Of a stretch of 52,766 bases of DNA, positions 25,827 to 34,300 are shown one piece after another (positions within the stretch are counted from its first letter, which is position 1; each line of letters starts with the position of its first letter). Location of the stretch: contig CAIOLO010000108.1 in NCBI GenBank assembly GCA_903859155.1, positions 1-52,766 of the forward strand, in the 5' to 3' direction. The stretch is from an uncultured beta proteobacterium. GTDB lineage: Bacteria > Pseudomonadota > Gammaproteobacteria > Burkholderiales > SG8-39. The notes under the pieces are model-generated. The model was not told where the DNA came from, ran no database searches, and worked only from the letters and a program-made list of their open reading frames with translations. Both the position numbers and the translations under genes were made by a program.

Positions 25827-26480
25827 GTGATGAATGCCGTCGGAGCCCCAAAAACCGCACCACCCAAATTCGCGCCACCCGGCAACGGGACACGGGTGGT
25901 GCTGGTCGACGACAGTTCTGCGGTGCGTCAATCCGCTCGAATATTGCTGAAAACGGTCGGCCTGGAACTTCTGCCCTACCACAGCCCGGCGCAGTTTCTC
26001 GAAGATTTGCCAGAGGCAAGCTGCATACTGCTCGATATCCGCATGCCGGAGATAAGCGGTATCGAAGTGTATCGCCGCCTGCGCGAGGCCGGCGTGCAGA
26101 CCCCGGTCATCTTCATGACCGGCCACGGACAGGTGGCCATGGCGGTCAGCGCGATGCGCGACGGCGCCTTTGATTTCCTGGAAAAACCGGTGGACGACCA
26201 GCGCCTGATCGACGTGATTTTCGCGGCGATCGCCAAGGACAAGGAGCGACGCGATGCTGCCGGGTCGCGCGAACTCATCGCCGAAAAGCTGGCGCGCCTG
26301 ACGGCTCGCGAGCGCGGCGTTGCCGATCTGATCGCGCAAGGCATGTCCAGCCGGGAAGTCGCGGAGAAACTCTCGCTTAGCGTGCGCACTGTAGAGGGCT
26401 ATCGCAGCCGTGTCCTCGCCAAACTGGAGGCGGATTCACTTGCGCAGATGATTCACATGCTGCGCGACGCGCAGCAATAG
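25827..26480 (+). CDS. FixJ-like two-component response regulator (receiver + LuxR helix-turn-helix)
   Basis: A 217-residue regulator. The receiver domain (about residues 22-140) has the acidic pair in VVLVDDSS, the phospho-acceptor Asp70 in LLDIRMPE, the conserved Thr/Lys (FMTGHG, LEKPVDD), and a C-terminal LuxR-type helix-turn-helix (TAREREGVAD-like stretch, then GMSSREVAEKLSLSVRTVEGYRSRVL). GTG at 25827 is followed at once by an ATG at 25830; either may be used. The kinase gene is transcribed divergently 248 bases away, giving a FixL/FixJ-style pair. Targets are not evident; the nearby FAH-family, small exported-protein and pilus genes are candidates by position only. Confidence 0.93.
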   Translation: MMNAVGAPKTAPPKFAPPGNGTRVVLVDDSSAVRQSARILLKTVGLELLPYHSPAQFLEDLPEASCILLDIRMPEISGIEVYRRLREAGVQTPVIFMTGHGQVAMAVSAMRDGAFDFLEKPVDDQRLIDVIFAAIAKDKERRDAAGSRELIAEKLARLTARERGVADLIAQGMSSREVAEKLSLSVRTVEGYRSRVLAKLEADSLAQMIHMLRDAQQ

Positions 26481-26484
26481 CCGA

Positions 26485-26581
26485 CTCCACACAACGGCGT
26501 TCTGATCCAGGTACCGCGCGGCCCAAAGCTCGCCGCGCTGCTCCAACAGCCGGCGCATGCTCCATACAACGGTGTTCCAAT
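26485..26581. repeat. Imperfect 22-bp direct repeat
   Basis: Positions 26485-26506 and 26560-26581 match at 18 of 22 bases, sharing CTCCA, ACAACGG and GTTC. They sit in the short convergent space between the response regulator and the small exported protein. The role is unknown. Confidence 0.5.
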
Positions 26582-26591
26582 TTCTGAAAAC

Positions 26592-27038
26592 CTAGGGGGG
26601 CGTGAGTCTGCCTCGCAGAATCGGCGCGCGATTGGCGGCTGGGCCGCTGAGCCGCAACTCCCCCAGGTAGCCCTCCTGCCCCTTGGCATCGCGGTTAGGC
26701 ACCATTTCCAGCGTCATGTCGGTAACGCAGGCATTGGAGATCTCCTCAATGGTCTTGAGCGTTATGCGCCCGCCCAGCAACGCCACGGTCATCGGAACCT
26801 CGCGCACACTGCAGCGCGGATCTGCGAATGACAGCGACAACGCCCCCGTGCCCCTTGCCGGGTTGATGGCCACGATGACTCTCTGGCCGTCCCGGCTGTC
26901 CGGTGTCGCCCACTTGCCCGCGAGCTTGGTCGGAATCTTCGGCGTCTGCGCGTTGGCCGCCGGAATCAACGCGACAAAACTCGCAAGCATCCAGGCCAGA
27001 AGTAGATTCCGCTGAATTCCCTTGTTATTGCTGTTCAT
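26592..27038 (-). CDS. Small exported protein of unknown function
   Basis: I do not recognise this 148-residue protein. It has a clear Sec signal peptide (residues 1-30, ending IPAANA-QTP), so the mature part of about 118 residues is periplasmic or exported. Two cysteines in the mature chain (in DPRCSVRE and SNACVTD) could form a disulfide. The rest looks beta-rich, with GKWATPD and a repeated short hydrophobic/Thr pattern. AGGAGG precedes the ATG at good spacing, which supports expression. It is convergent with the FixJ-like regulator and is followed upstream by a 167-base gap before the TonB-like gene on the same strand. Confidence 0.75.
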   Translation of the reverse strand: MNSNNKGIQRNLLLAWMLASFVALIPAANAQTPKIPTKLAGKWATPDSRDGQRVIVAINPARGTGALSLSFADPRCSVREVPMTVALLGGRITLKTIEEISNACVTDMTLEMVPNRDAKGQEGYLGELRLSGPAANRAPILRGRLTPP

Positions 27039-27205
27039 GTGCCCGCCTCCTGATGGGTGCCGTTTGCATCACCTCGGCGCATTGCGGAAACCATTTCCGG
27101 AATACGGCAACGCGATCGAAACACCAAAACTGCCGTTTATTTTGCGCCAATAAAGTCAGGGTCTTCCAACATTATCGTTCGGGCAATGCAAAAAAATGCG
27201 CGTTT

Positions 27206-28051
27206 CTAGGGCGCCGAGCGGCGCTCTTCCGAGTAATTTATCTCAACCCTGATGATGGACCCCACCGGCAATCCTGCCCGCTCTCCGGGGGCAAAACGCA
27301 CGCGGCGGAACGCCGCGGCGACACTCGCCGAAAACTCCGCCGGCAGGTCGCTTCGTTCTATTTCCGAAGCCACAACCTCGCCGCGGTCGCTGATCCACAG
27401 GCGCAGCACCACCTTTCCCGATGCGGCCAGCACGCGCAGGTTGTCTTCATCCAGCGGCGCCTCCGGCAGCATCTGCGGTCTTTTGCTCAACTGGTCGGTG
27501 GTGTAATAGGCGGGCGCCGCAATGGGAAGCGGTCCGCCGGACCTGGCGTTTGTCGCGTCCGTTTCAGCCTGGGTGGAACCGGCAGCCTGTGCCGATTCGG
27601 ATTGCGGTACGTTTATCTGAGCGGTGATTTCACTGCCGGGCACCGCATCGAGGCCGCGCTCCGGTGCGAGCGTCGCATGAATGCGATAGCGAAACCGGGA
27701 TCCGCCTGCAACCTCTGCGTTCTCTCCGGTTCCGCCCCCCAGATAGGGCAGCACCAGCAGCACGGCGTGGAAGAGAAAGGACAGTCCGAGTGCGAGCAGC
27801 AGGCGCCGGGTCACCTTGGAAGCCGCGGTCCACGAACCCGCCAGCTGCGCGGCGCCGGGCACCCTGGAGCGTTTCGACAGGGAAAACCGACCGCTCATCC
27901 GGCGAAATGCGCCGGTCGGCGGCAAAACTTGATTGTGGCGTTCGAATGCATATTCTTGCAATATCGGAAACAGCTGCGTGCCTTCGGTTGCCGAAACATC
28001 CGGCGTGAAATTTCGCGCTGAAACCGGCGGCACAGAAACTGATTTGACCAT
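27206..28051 (-). CDS. TonB-like protein with C-terminal energy-transducer-type domain
   Basis: A 281-residue protein from the ATG at 28051; a start at 27898 (MSGRFS) is also possible, as neither has a good ribosome site. A single membrane helix (LLLALGLSFLFHAVLLVLPYL, about residues 82-102) contains the Ser/His pattern SFLFHAVLL seen in TonB-type anchors. A polar linker and a C-terminal domain follow (KVVLRLWISDRGEVVASEIERSDLP ... AAFRRVRFAPGERAGLPVGSIIRVEINY), which matches the TonB C-terminal fold. No ExbB/ExbD genes are adjacent. Its 5' end faces pilE with only 38 bases between starts, so the promoters must overlap. A hairpin (27211-27224) just before the stop and a T-rich stretch beyond it could terminate transcription. 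Confidence 0.7.
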   Translation of the reverse strand: MVKSVSVPPVSARNFTPDVSATEGTQLFPILQEYAFERHNQVLPPTGAFRRMSGRFSLSKRSRVPGAAQLAGSWTAASKVTRRLLLALGLSFLFHAVLLVLPYLGGGTGENAEVAGGSRFRYRIHATLAPERGLDAVPGSEITAQINVPQSESAQAAGSTQAETDATNARSGGPLPIAAPAYYTTDQLSKRPQMLPEAPLDEDNLRVLAASGKVVLRLWISDRGEVVASEIERSDLPAEFSASVAAAFRRVRFAPGERAGLPVGSIIRVEINYSEERRSAP

Positions 28052-28089
28052 ATGCGTCACAACAAACCAAACCCTATCGGGAGGATCGA

Positions 28090-28521
28090 TTGAAAACACA
28101 ACGGGGCTTTACCCTGATCGAACTGATGATTGTCGTCGTCGTGGTCGGCATCCTGGCGGCAATCGCGGTGCCTTCCTATACGGAATACATCACCCGCGGC
28201 CGAATTCCCGACGCCACCTCGAACCTGGCCACCAAGCGGGTGAAGCTGGAGCAGTTCTTCCAGGACAACCGCAGCTACCTGCTCGCCCCCGATTGCACCT
28301 CTGACACCAGCACCAGCAGCTACTTCAATTTCTCCTGCACGGTGCAGACGGCAACCGCCTACACCCTGCAGGCCGTGGGCAAGAATGCCATGGCCGACTT
28401 CACCTTCGCGGTGGATCAAACCAATACCAAGAGCAGCACCATCGGCGTCGGCGCGCCCTCGGGATGGAGCGCCGCCAGCCCGAATACCTGCTGGGTCACC
28501 AAGAAAGGGGGCGTGTGCTGA
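28090..28521 (+). CDS. pilE: Type IV major-type pilin (PilE-like), TTG start
   Basis: A 143-residue type IVa pilin. The N-terminus KTQRG|FTLIELMIVVVVVGILAAIA is the prepilin peptidase site (cleavage after Gly6, then Phe, with Glu at +5) followed by the hydrophobic assembly helix. Two C-terminal cysteine pairs (C74/C83-type and the final CWVTKKGGVC) suggest a disulfide-bounded D-region. The start codon is TTG at 28090, with GGGAGGA 5 bases upstream and no alternative ATG. It heads a cluster of minor-pilin genes; whether it is the major subunit or a PilE-type minor pilin cannot be told here. Confidence 0.92.
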   Translation: MKTQRGFTLIELMIVVVVVGILAAIAVPSYTEYITRGRIPDATSNLATKRVKLEQFFQDNRSYLLAPDCTSDTSTSSYFNFSCTVQTATAYTLQAVGKNAMADFTFAVDQTNTKSSTIGVGAPSGWSAASPNTCWVTKKGGVC

Positions 28522-29111
28522 TAACCCGGCACCTGTGGCGGGGCTCGACATTGGTCGAGCTGATGATCGGGATTACGATCATGGGTATTCTGCTCGCGCT
28601 GGCGCTGCCCAGTTTCACCACCTGGCTGCAAAGCGGCCAGATCCGCTCCGCAGCCGAAGCCCTGCAGAACGGCATCAGCCTGGCGCGCACCGAGGCGGTC
28701 AATCGCAATTCCACGGTGCGCTTCCAGTTCACCAGCACGCTGGACGCCACCTGCACCCTGGCCAACAGCGGCACCAACTGGATCGTCAGCCTGGATGATC
28801 CCGAAGGCCTGTGTAATGTCGCCCCCTCTGACGTCACCACGCCGCGCACCATCCAGGCACGCAGCGGCGGCGAGGGCACCCCCAATGCCGTGGTCGCCTC
28901 CACCCAGTCGGCCATCGTATTCAACGGCCTGGGACGGGTGACGCCGGTACCCGCCGGCAATATCGTCATCAACGTCACCAATACCAAAGGCGGCACCTGC
29001 GCGGCCGCGGGCGGCAATATGCGCTGCCTGAATGTGGAGGTCACCCCGGGCGGAAACGTCCGCATGTGCGATCCGAAGTTCGCCGCCACCGATCCCCAGG
29101 GGTGCCGATAA
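28515..29111 (+). CDS. GspH/FimT-type minor pseudopilin
   Basis: A 198-residue minor pilin of the GspH/FimT group. The prepilin site is WRG|STLVELMIGITIMGILLALALPSF, with Ser in place of the usual Phe at +1. The start is a GTG at 28515, overlapping the pilE stop by 7 bases, with AAGGGGG just upstream. The remainder fits the FimT/FimU pattern (SLARTEAVNRNSTVRF, then a beta-rich C-terminus with several cysteines). Such proteins form the initiating tip complex of type IV pili together with PilV, PilW, PilX and PilE. The stop overlaps the next ATG by one base. Confidence 0.88.
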   Translation: MLITRHLWRGSTLVELMIGITIMGILLALALPSFTTWLQSGQIRSAAEALQNGISLARTEAVNRNSTVRFQFTSTLDATCTLANSGTNWIVSLDDPEGLCNVAPSDVTTPRTIQARSGGEGTPNAVVASTQSAIVFNGLGRVTPVPAGNIVINVTNTKGGTCAAAGGNMRCLNVEVTPGGNVRMCDPKFAATDPQGCR

Positions 29112-29575
29112 TGATTAGAAACACACCGCAGAATGGCACCGGTGCTGCGAATCCCCGCACCGCGCAGTCAGGCGCCATGCTGCTCGAGGCGCTGGTGGCC
29201 ATCCTCATTTTTTCGGTGGGCATCCTGTCGGTGGTCGGCATGCAGGCCACTGCGGTGAAAGCCGCTTCCGACGCGCGGCATCGCTCCGAGGCCAGCCTGC
29301 TGGCCAATGAATTGCTGGGGCAGATGTGGATCACCAACCGCACCGCCTCGACCTTGCAGACCAATTTTCAGGGCAGCGCCGGCAGCGGCGGAACCTATTA
29401 CAACAGCTGGTACACCAATGTGCAGGCGGCGCTGCCCGGGGCCGACACCAACCCCCCCTCGGTGACGGTCGATGCCACCACCGGGCTGGTGACCGTCGTG
29501 GTGCGGTGGAAGCTGCCCAGCGAAGCGACCGGGGCTTCGGCGCACAACTACACCGTAGTCGCGCAGGTCAAATAG
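29111..29575 (+). CDS. pilV: Type IV pilus minor pilin PilV
   Basis: A 154-residue minor pilin starting at the ATG that shares its first base with the preceding stop. The prepilin peptidase site is QSG|AMLLEALVAILIFSVGILSVVGMQ, with an unusually long leader of about 20 residues rich in Asn/Thr/Pro. The LLEALVAILIFSVGIL stretch is characteristic of PilV. The C-terminus ends RWKLPSEATG...TVVAQVK. It belongs to the tip-complex operon and lies 10 bases before pilW. Confidence 0.9.
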   Translation: MIRNTPQNGTGAANPRTAQSGAMLLEALVAILIFSVGILSVVGMQATAVKAASDARHRSEASLLANELLGQMWITNRTASTLQTNFQGSAGSGGTYYNSWYTNVQAALPGADTNPPSVTVDATTGLVTVVVRWKLPSEATGASAHNYTVVAQVK

Positions 29576-29585
29576 GAGGCGGCCG

Positions 29586-30686
29586 GTGTCCATCCATTCC
29601 CCTTTGAAACCACGTCCTGCCGCCGGGTTCAGCCTGGTGGAGATCATGGTCGGCATGGTCATCGGCATGTTCGGCCTGCTCATCATGATGCAGGTATTCA
29701 GCCTGGCCGAGGAACAAAAGCGCACCACCACCAGCGGCGGGGACGCGCAAAGCACCGGCGCAATCGCGCTCTACGGGATGCAGCGCGAAATCCGGCAGGC
29801 CGGCTACGCCCTCAGCGATGCCAAGATGATCGGCTGCAACGTACTGTTGCGCACCGGTGTGACGCTGACGGCAATGGCGCCGATGACCATCAATCATGCC
29901 AGCATCCCGGCGGGCGACGCGAACACAGACACCCTGCTGGTCGCCTATGGCAACACCAACGGCACGCCGCAGGGTGACGGCATTTCTTCCTATGCCCTGC
30001 CGGCCGACAACACCATCTACAACATGCAGACTGCTTCGTCTTTCTCCGTCAATGACCGGGTCATCGCCGCGCCGGCAACACGCCTTTCGCCCTGCGCGCT
30101 GACGCTGGACACGGTGTTGAACATAGGCACCGGCGCCAACAGCCAGCGCGTCAGCGTGGCCACCGGCGGCACGGGTCTGGCCGCAGGCACCCTGTTCAAC
30201 CTCGGCCAGTCGCCCAAAATATATGCCTATGCCATCCGCGGCGGCGATTTGACCCAGTGCGATTACATGGTCAATAACTGCAGCCTGGCCGCCAACACCA
30301 CCGATTCGACCATCTGGGTGCAGATCGGCGGCAACGTCGCCAGCATGCGCGCCGAATATGGCCGCGACACGACGGCACCCATGGACGGCTATGTCGACGT
30401 GTTCGACCAGACCGCACCGACGACGGCCTGTACCTTCGCCAGGGTTTCGGCGGCGCGCATCGTGCTGGTTGCGCGCAGCGCGCAGCTCGAGCGCACCGCG
30501 GTGACCGCGGCCGCGCCTGCCTGGGAAGGCACCACCGTCCAGACTGTCACGTCGCCGACCAACCCGACCGCCTATCCGATCGTCCTGACCGGCAATGCGA
30601 ACTGGCAGAACTTCCGTTACAAGGTTTTCCAGACCGTGGTACCTCTTCGCAACCTTGCATGGGCAGGAGCGCAAACAGGATGCTGA
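29586..30686 (+). CDS. pilW: Type IV pilus minor pilin PilW
   Basis: A 366-residue minor pilin starting at GTG (29586) with AGGAGG upstream. The prepilin site is AAG|FSLVEIMVGMVIGMFGLLIMMQVF. The long beta-rich C-terminal domain is typical of PilW in betaproteobacteria (QREIRQAGYAL near the start; RVSAARIVLVARSAQLER near the end). It overlaps the probable pilX start by 7 bases, indicating translational coupling. Confidence 0.9.
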   Translation: MSIHSPLKPRPAAGFSLVEIMVGMVIGMFGLLIMMQVFSLAEEQKRTTTSGGDAQSTGAIALYGMQREIRQAGYALSDAKMIGCNVLLRTGVTLTAMAPMTINHASIPAGDANTDTLLVAYGNTNGTPQGDGISSYALPADNTIYNMQTASSFSVNDRVIAAPATRLSPCALTLDTVLNIGTGANSQRVSVATGGTGLAAGTLFNLGQSPKIYAYAIRGGDLTQCDYMVNNCSLAANTTDSTIWVQIGGNVASMRAEYGRDTTAPMDGYVDVFDQTAPTTACTFARVSAARIVLVARSAQLERTAVTAAAPAWEGTTVQTVTSPTNPTAYPIVLTGNANWQNFRYKVFQTVVPLRNLAWAGAQTGC

Positions 30687-31345
30687 ACTCATTGCATGGT
30701 CGTCGCCCGCCCTCGGGCAGCGGCAGCAGGACGGGCACTCCCGCCGCGGGATCGCGGCAAAAGGGCGTGGTGCTGATGGTGGCGCTGATCGTCCTGGTGG
30801 CACTGACGCTGGCGGGCATTGCGCTGATGCGGTCCGTGGACACCAGCACCATGATCGCCGGCAATCTTGCCTTCCAGCAGGCTGCAACCAATTCCGGCGA
30901 CACCGGCATCGAATATGCCGTCTCCTGGCTTGAAACCAATAACAGCGGCGCGACCCTGCACGGCAATATTTATGCGCAAGGTTATTCCGCCTCGCGCCAG
31001 GACCCGGTGGCGGGCCAGTCGTGGGACGCTTTCTGGACATCGGTGCTGGCCGCCAACGGCCAGACCCTGCAGCTACCCTCCAGTGCGGCCGCGACGGCCA
31101 ACGCAACCACCGGAAATACCGTGAGCTTCACCATTCAGCGGCTGTGCAATGCAGTGGGCGATCCGGTCTCGACCTCGGTCGACTGCGCGGTACCGCAAAG
31201 CGCCGCCAATGCCGCCACTTCCAGCAGCAAAGGCGCCGGCTTTATCCAGTTGCAGGTCAGCACGGCCATTTATTACCGCATTACTTCACGCATCGTCGGG
31301 CCGCGAAATACCGTCAGTTATGTACAGGCCATCGTTGCGCTGTAA
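30680..31345 (+). CDS. pilX: Type IV pilus assembly protein PilX
   Basis: A 221-residue PilX-type protein. I prefer the ATG at 30680 (GGAG 11 bases before) to one 21 bases upstream. The membrane segment KGVVLMVALIVLVALTLAGIALMRS is the PilX signature; these proteins have a pilin-like helix with a non-canonical or absent prepilin site. TSTMIAGNLAFQQAAT is also a family mark. The C-terminus is beta-rich with two cysteines (RLCNAV, VDCAVP). The pilY1 gene follows after 24 bases. Confidence 0.9.
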   Translation: MLNSLHGRRPPSGSGSRTGTPAAGSRQKGVVLMVALIVLVALTLAGIALMRSVDTSTMIAGNLAFQQAATNSGDTGIEYAVSWLETNNSGATLHGNIYAQGYSASRQDPVAGQSWDAFWTSVLAANGQTLQLPSSAAATANATTGNTVSFTIQRLCNAVGDPVSTSVDCAVPQSAANAATSSSKGAGFIQLQVSTAIYYRITSRIVGPRNTVSYVQAIVAL

Positions 31346-31369
31346 CCGCATGCCACTCAGGAGCCCTTC

Positions 31370-34300
31370 ATGAAACGCCGCTTTGTCAGGCATATCAGCC
31401 GCGCGCTGATCTTCGTTTACATGTTCGCCAGCGCCACTGTCCACGGCGCGAGCGCCGACCTTGCCAGCGTGCCGCTGGTGACCTCCTCGACCTCGGCGGT
31501 GCTGCCCAACCTGATGTTCGTCCTCGACGATTCGGGCAGCATGGACTGGGCCTACATGCCTGACTGGGCCAATTCAAACAACGACGCGCTTTTCAGAAAC
31601 AACGATTACAACGGCGTGTATTACACCGCGGCGGTGACCTACACGCCGCCGGTCTATTACGACAGCACCGGCGCGCTCGACACCACCACCTACCCCAGCC
31701 AGACCTCGGCCAATACCTCGGCCTGGGTGAAGGTCAAGAACGACGGCTACTGCGTGCAATCCACATGCAGCACCACCAGCGACCTGACCGGCAGCGCCTT
31801 TTTCTACACCTTCATCCCCGGCGAGTACTGCAGCGACGTGAAATTGCGCAACTGCGTGAACCAGTCCGCGCCCTCGGTGGCCAATCCCTACCCGGCCAAG
31901 GTGCGCTGGTGCACCACCAGCGCGCTCACCACCTGCCAGGCGGTGCGCATCGAGGAAGGCACCACGCTCTACACAAACGTCCGGACCGCCGGCGGTGCCG
32001 GCAACACTGCCACGGTGACCATCGCCAGCGCGAGTTCCCTGGTGATCAACGGCATCACCGTGGGCGGCAGTCAGATCCTGAGCGCTGCCACCGCCAGTTC
32101 CGGCACCAACAACACGGTGGCCGGCAATATCGTGACCGCGATCAACAACTGCACCGCCGCAAGAACCGGGGCGTGCGACGTGGCCGGCTACAGCGCGAGT
32201 CGCAGCGGCGCCACCGTCACCATTACCGCACCCAGCAGCGGCAGCGTCGTCAGCGGCACGCCGTCGGTATCGACCAACGTCGGGGCGACCAAGGGCGCTG
32301 CCGGAACCGCCACCGCCACCGCCTTCGTCGCCGGCATCGCCGGGCAGAACCTACGCACCGACATCGTATCGGACACCAACAGCTACCCCTATCCGGGCAC
32401 CTCGGCCAAGGCCAGCACCCGCAGCGATTGCGCCGGCACCACCTGCACCTATGCCGAGGAGATGACCAACTACGCCAACTGGTGGGCCTACTACCACACC
32501 CGCATGCAGATGATGAAAACCGCCAGCAGCCTGGCGTTCAAGGACATCGGTATCAAGTACCGGATCGGCTTCGATACCATCAACGGCAATACCAGCGGCT
32601 TCCTGAACATTTCCACCTTCGATGCCACGCAGAAGAAAGCCTGGTACGACAAATTCTTCGCCGCCAATCCCAGTAACTCGACACCGTTGCGCACCGCGCT
32701 GTCGGCCATCGGGCGGCTGTACGCCGGCAAGCTCAACGGCACCAGTTATCACGGTGCCACGGTGGTCGATCCGATCCAGTATTCCTGCCAGCAGAACTTC
32801 ACCATCCTGTCGACCGACGGTTACTGGAACGGCGGTTCGGGCGCCAAAATTGATGGCACCGCCTTCGGCACGCTGAACCCCGATGGCGCCGAAATCCGGC
32901 CCATGAACGACGGTGCCACCGCCGTGATCACCACCGCCACGCCCACGGTAACCACGGTAACGAGCGAAACCACGCAGAATGTCAGCGTGTCCACCCCGTG
33001 GACGCGCACCATCACCACGGTGGGCGCCGCCTGCACCACGCCATCCAGCGGTGCTTCCACCCCGACCAGTTGCGTGCAGGACAACGGCAACTGGCGCAGC
33101 AACAGCCCCTCTGCCAGCGACGTCCGGACCTGGTGCATGGAGCCCAATAGCAACAACGGCTCGGACTGCAGCCAAATTAGTGGTCTCGCAGGCATCTGGG
33201 CCTGCCGCGGTTCGGGCTCCCCCACAAACCTACCGGGTGGAAACGACACTGCCTGTGTAGGCACTGCCCCCAATCAGTATTGCATCTACAAAGGCAATTC
33301 GGTGGGCAGCAGCTGCGTCGAAATTCCGGGCTATGGTCCCAGTAACCTGGCGGTCAGCAGCCGCATGTACGCCTGCAAACCCCCGGTGACCGGCGGCGTT
33401 GCCGGCAATCAGCTGACGACCACCAACCAGGCCTATACGCAGGTGCAGACGGGCGTTATGACCACCCGGCAGGCGGTGGCGACCACGTCGACCTCGTCGG
33501 TGACCACCACCAACGGTGTTTCTGCACCGGCAATTGTAACCACCAGCACCACCACCAGCACGGTTGCGGGTTATCCGCAGACGGTCATGGCGGCCGACAA
33601 TCCCGGCATCAATACCGACGACCCGCCCACCGGCTCACCGCCTTGGGCCACGGTATCCACCACCACCGCCTGTACCGCCGGCGCGGTCGCCGGCACCGGT
33701 GCTGCCACGTCGGGAACTGTGGTGAATGCCAATGTGGGCAGCGCCTCAACGCCGACCACCATCCTGACCGTCGGACCGACGCAGGGAACACCGGTGGTGA
33801 CTTCCTCCAGCACCGGCGGCAACCTGGATACGCTCGCGGACGTGGCGGAATATTATTACGCCACCGACCTGCGCGACAGCGCGCTGAGCAATTGCACCGG
33901 CGTGCCGATTCCGCCGGCCGCCTCGGGCCTCGATGTCTGCGGATCCACCACCACCGCCGACCTGCTGCAGCGCATGGTCACCTTTACGCTGGGCCTGGGC
34001 GCATCCGGGCAGATGCAATATTCATCCACCTACAGCAACGCCACCAGCGGCGACTATTTCGATGTCAAGAACGGCACCGCGGCCAACGGCAGCAGCATCT
34101 GCGTCTGGCAGTCGAGCGGCTCCTGCAACTGGCCGGCGCCCGCGAGTGATTCGCAGATGAACATCGACGATCTGTGGCACGCCGCGGTGAACGGGCGCGG
34201 CCAGTACTTCAGCGCCACCAGCCCCGCCTCGCTGAGCTCCGGCCTGTCGAGCGCGCTGGCCGGCGTCAACGCGCAGCTGGGTTCCTCGGCGGCAGCCACC

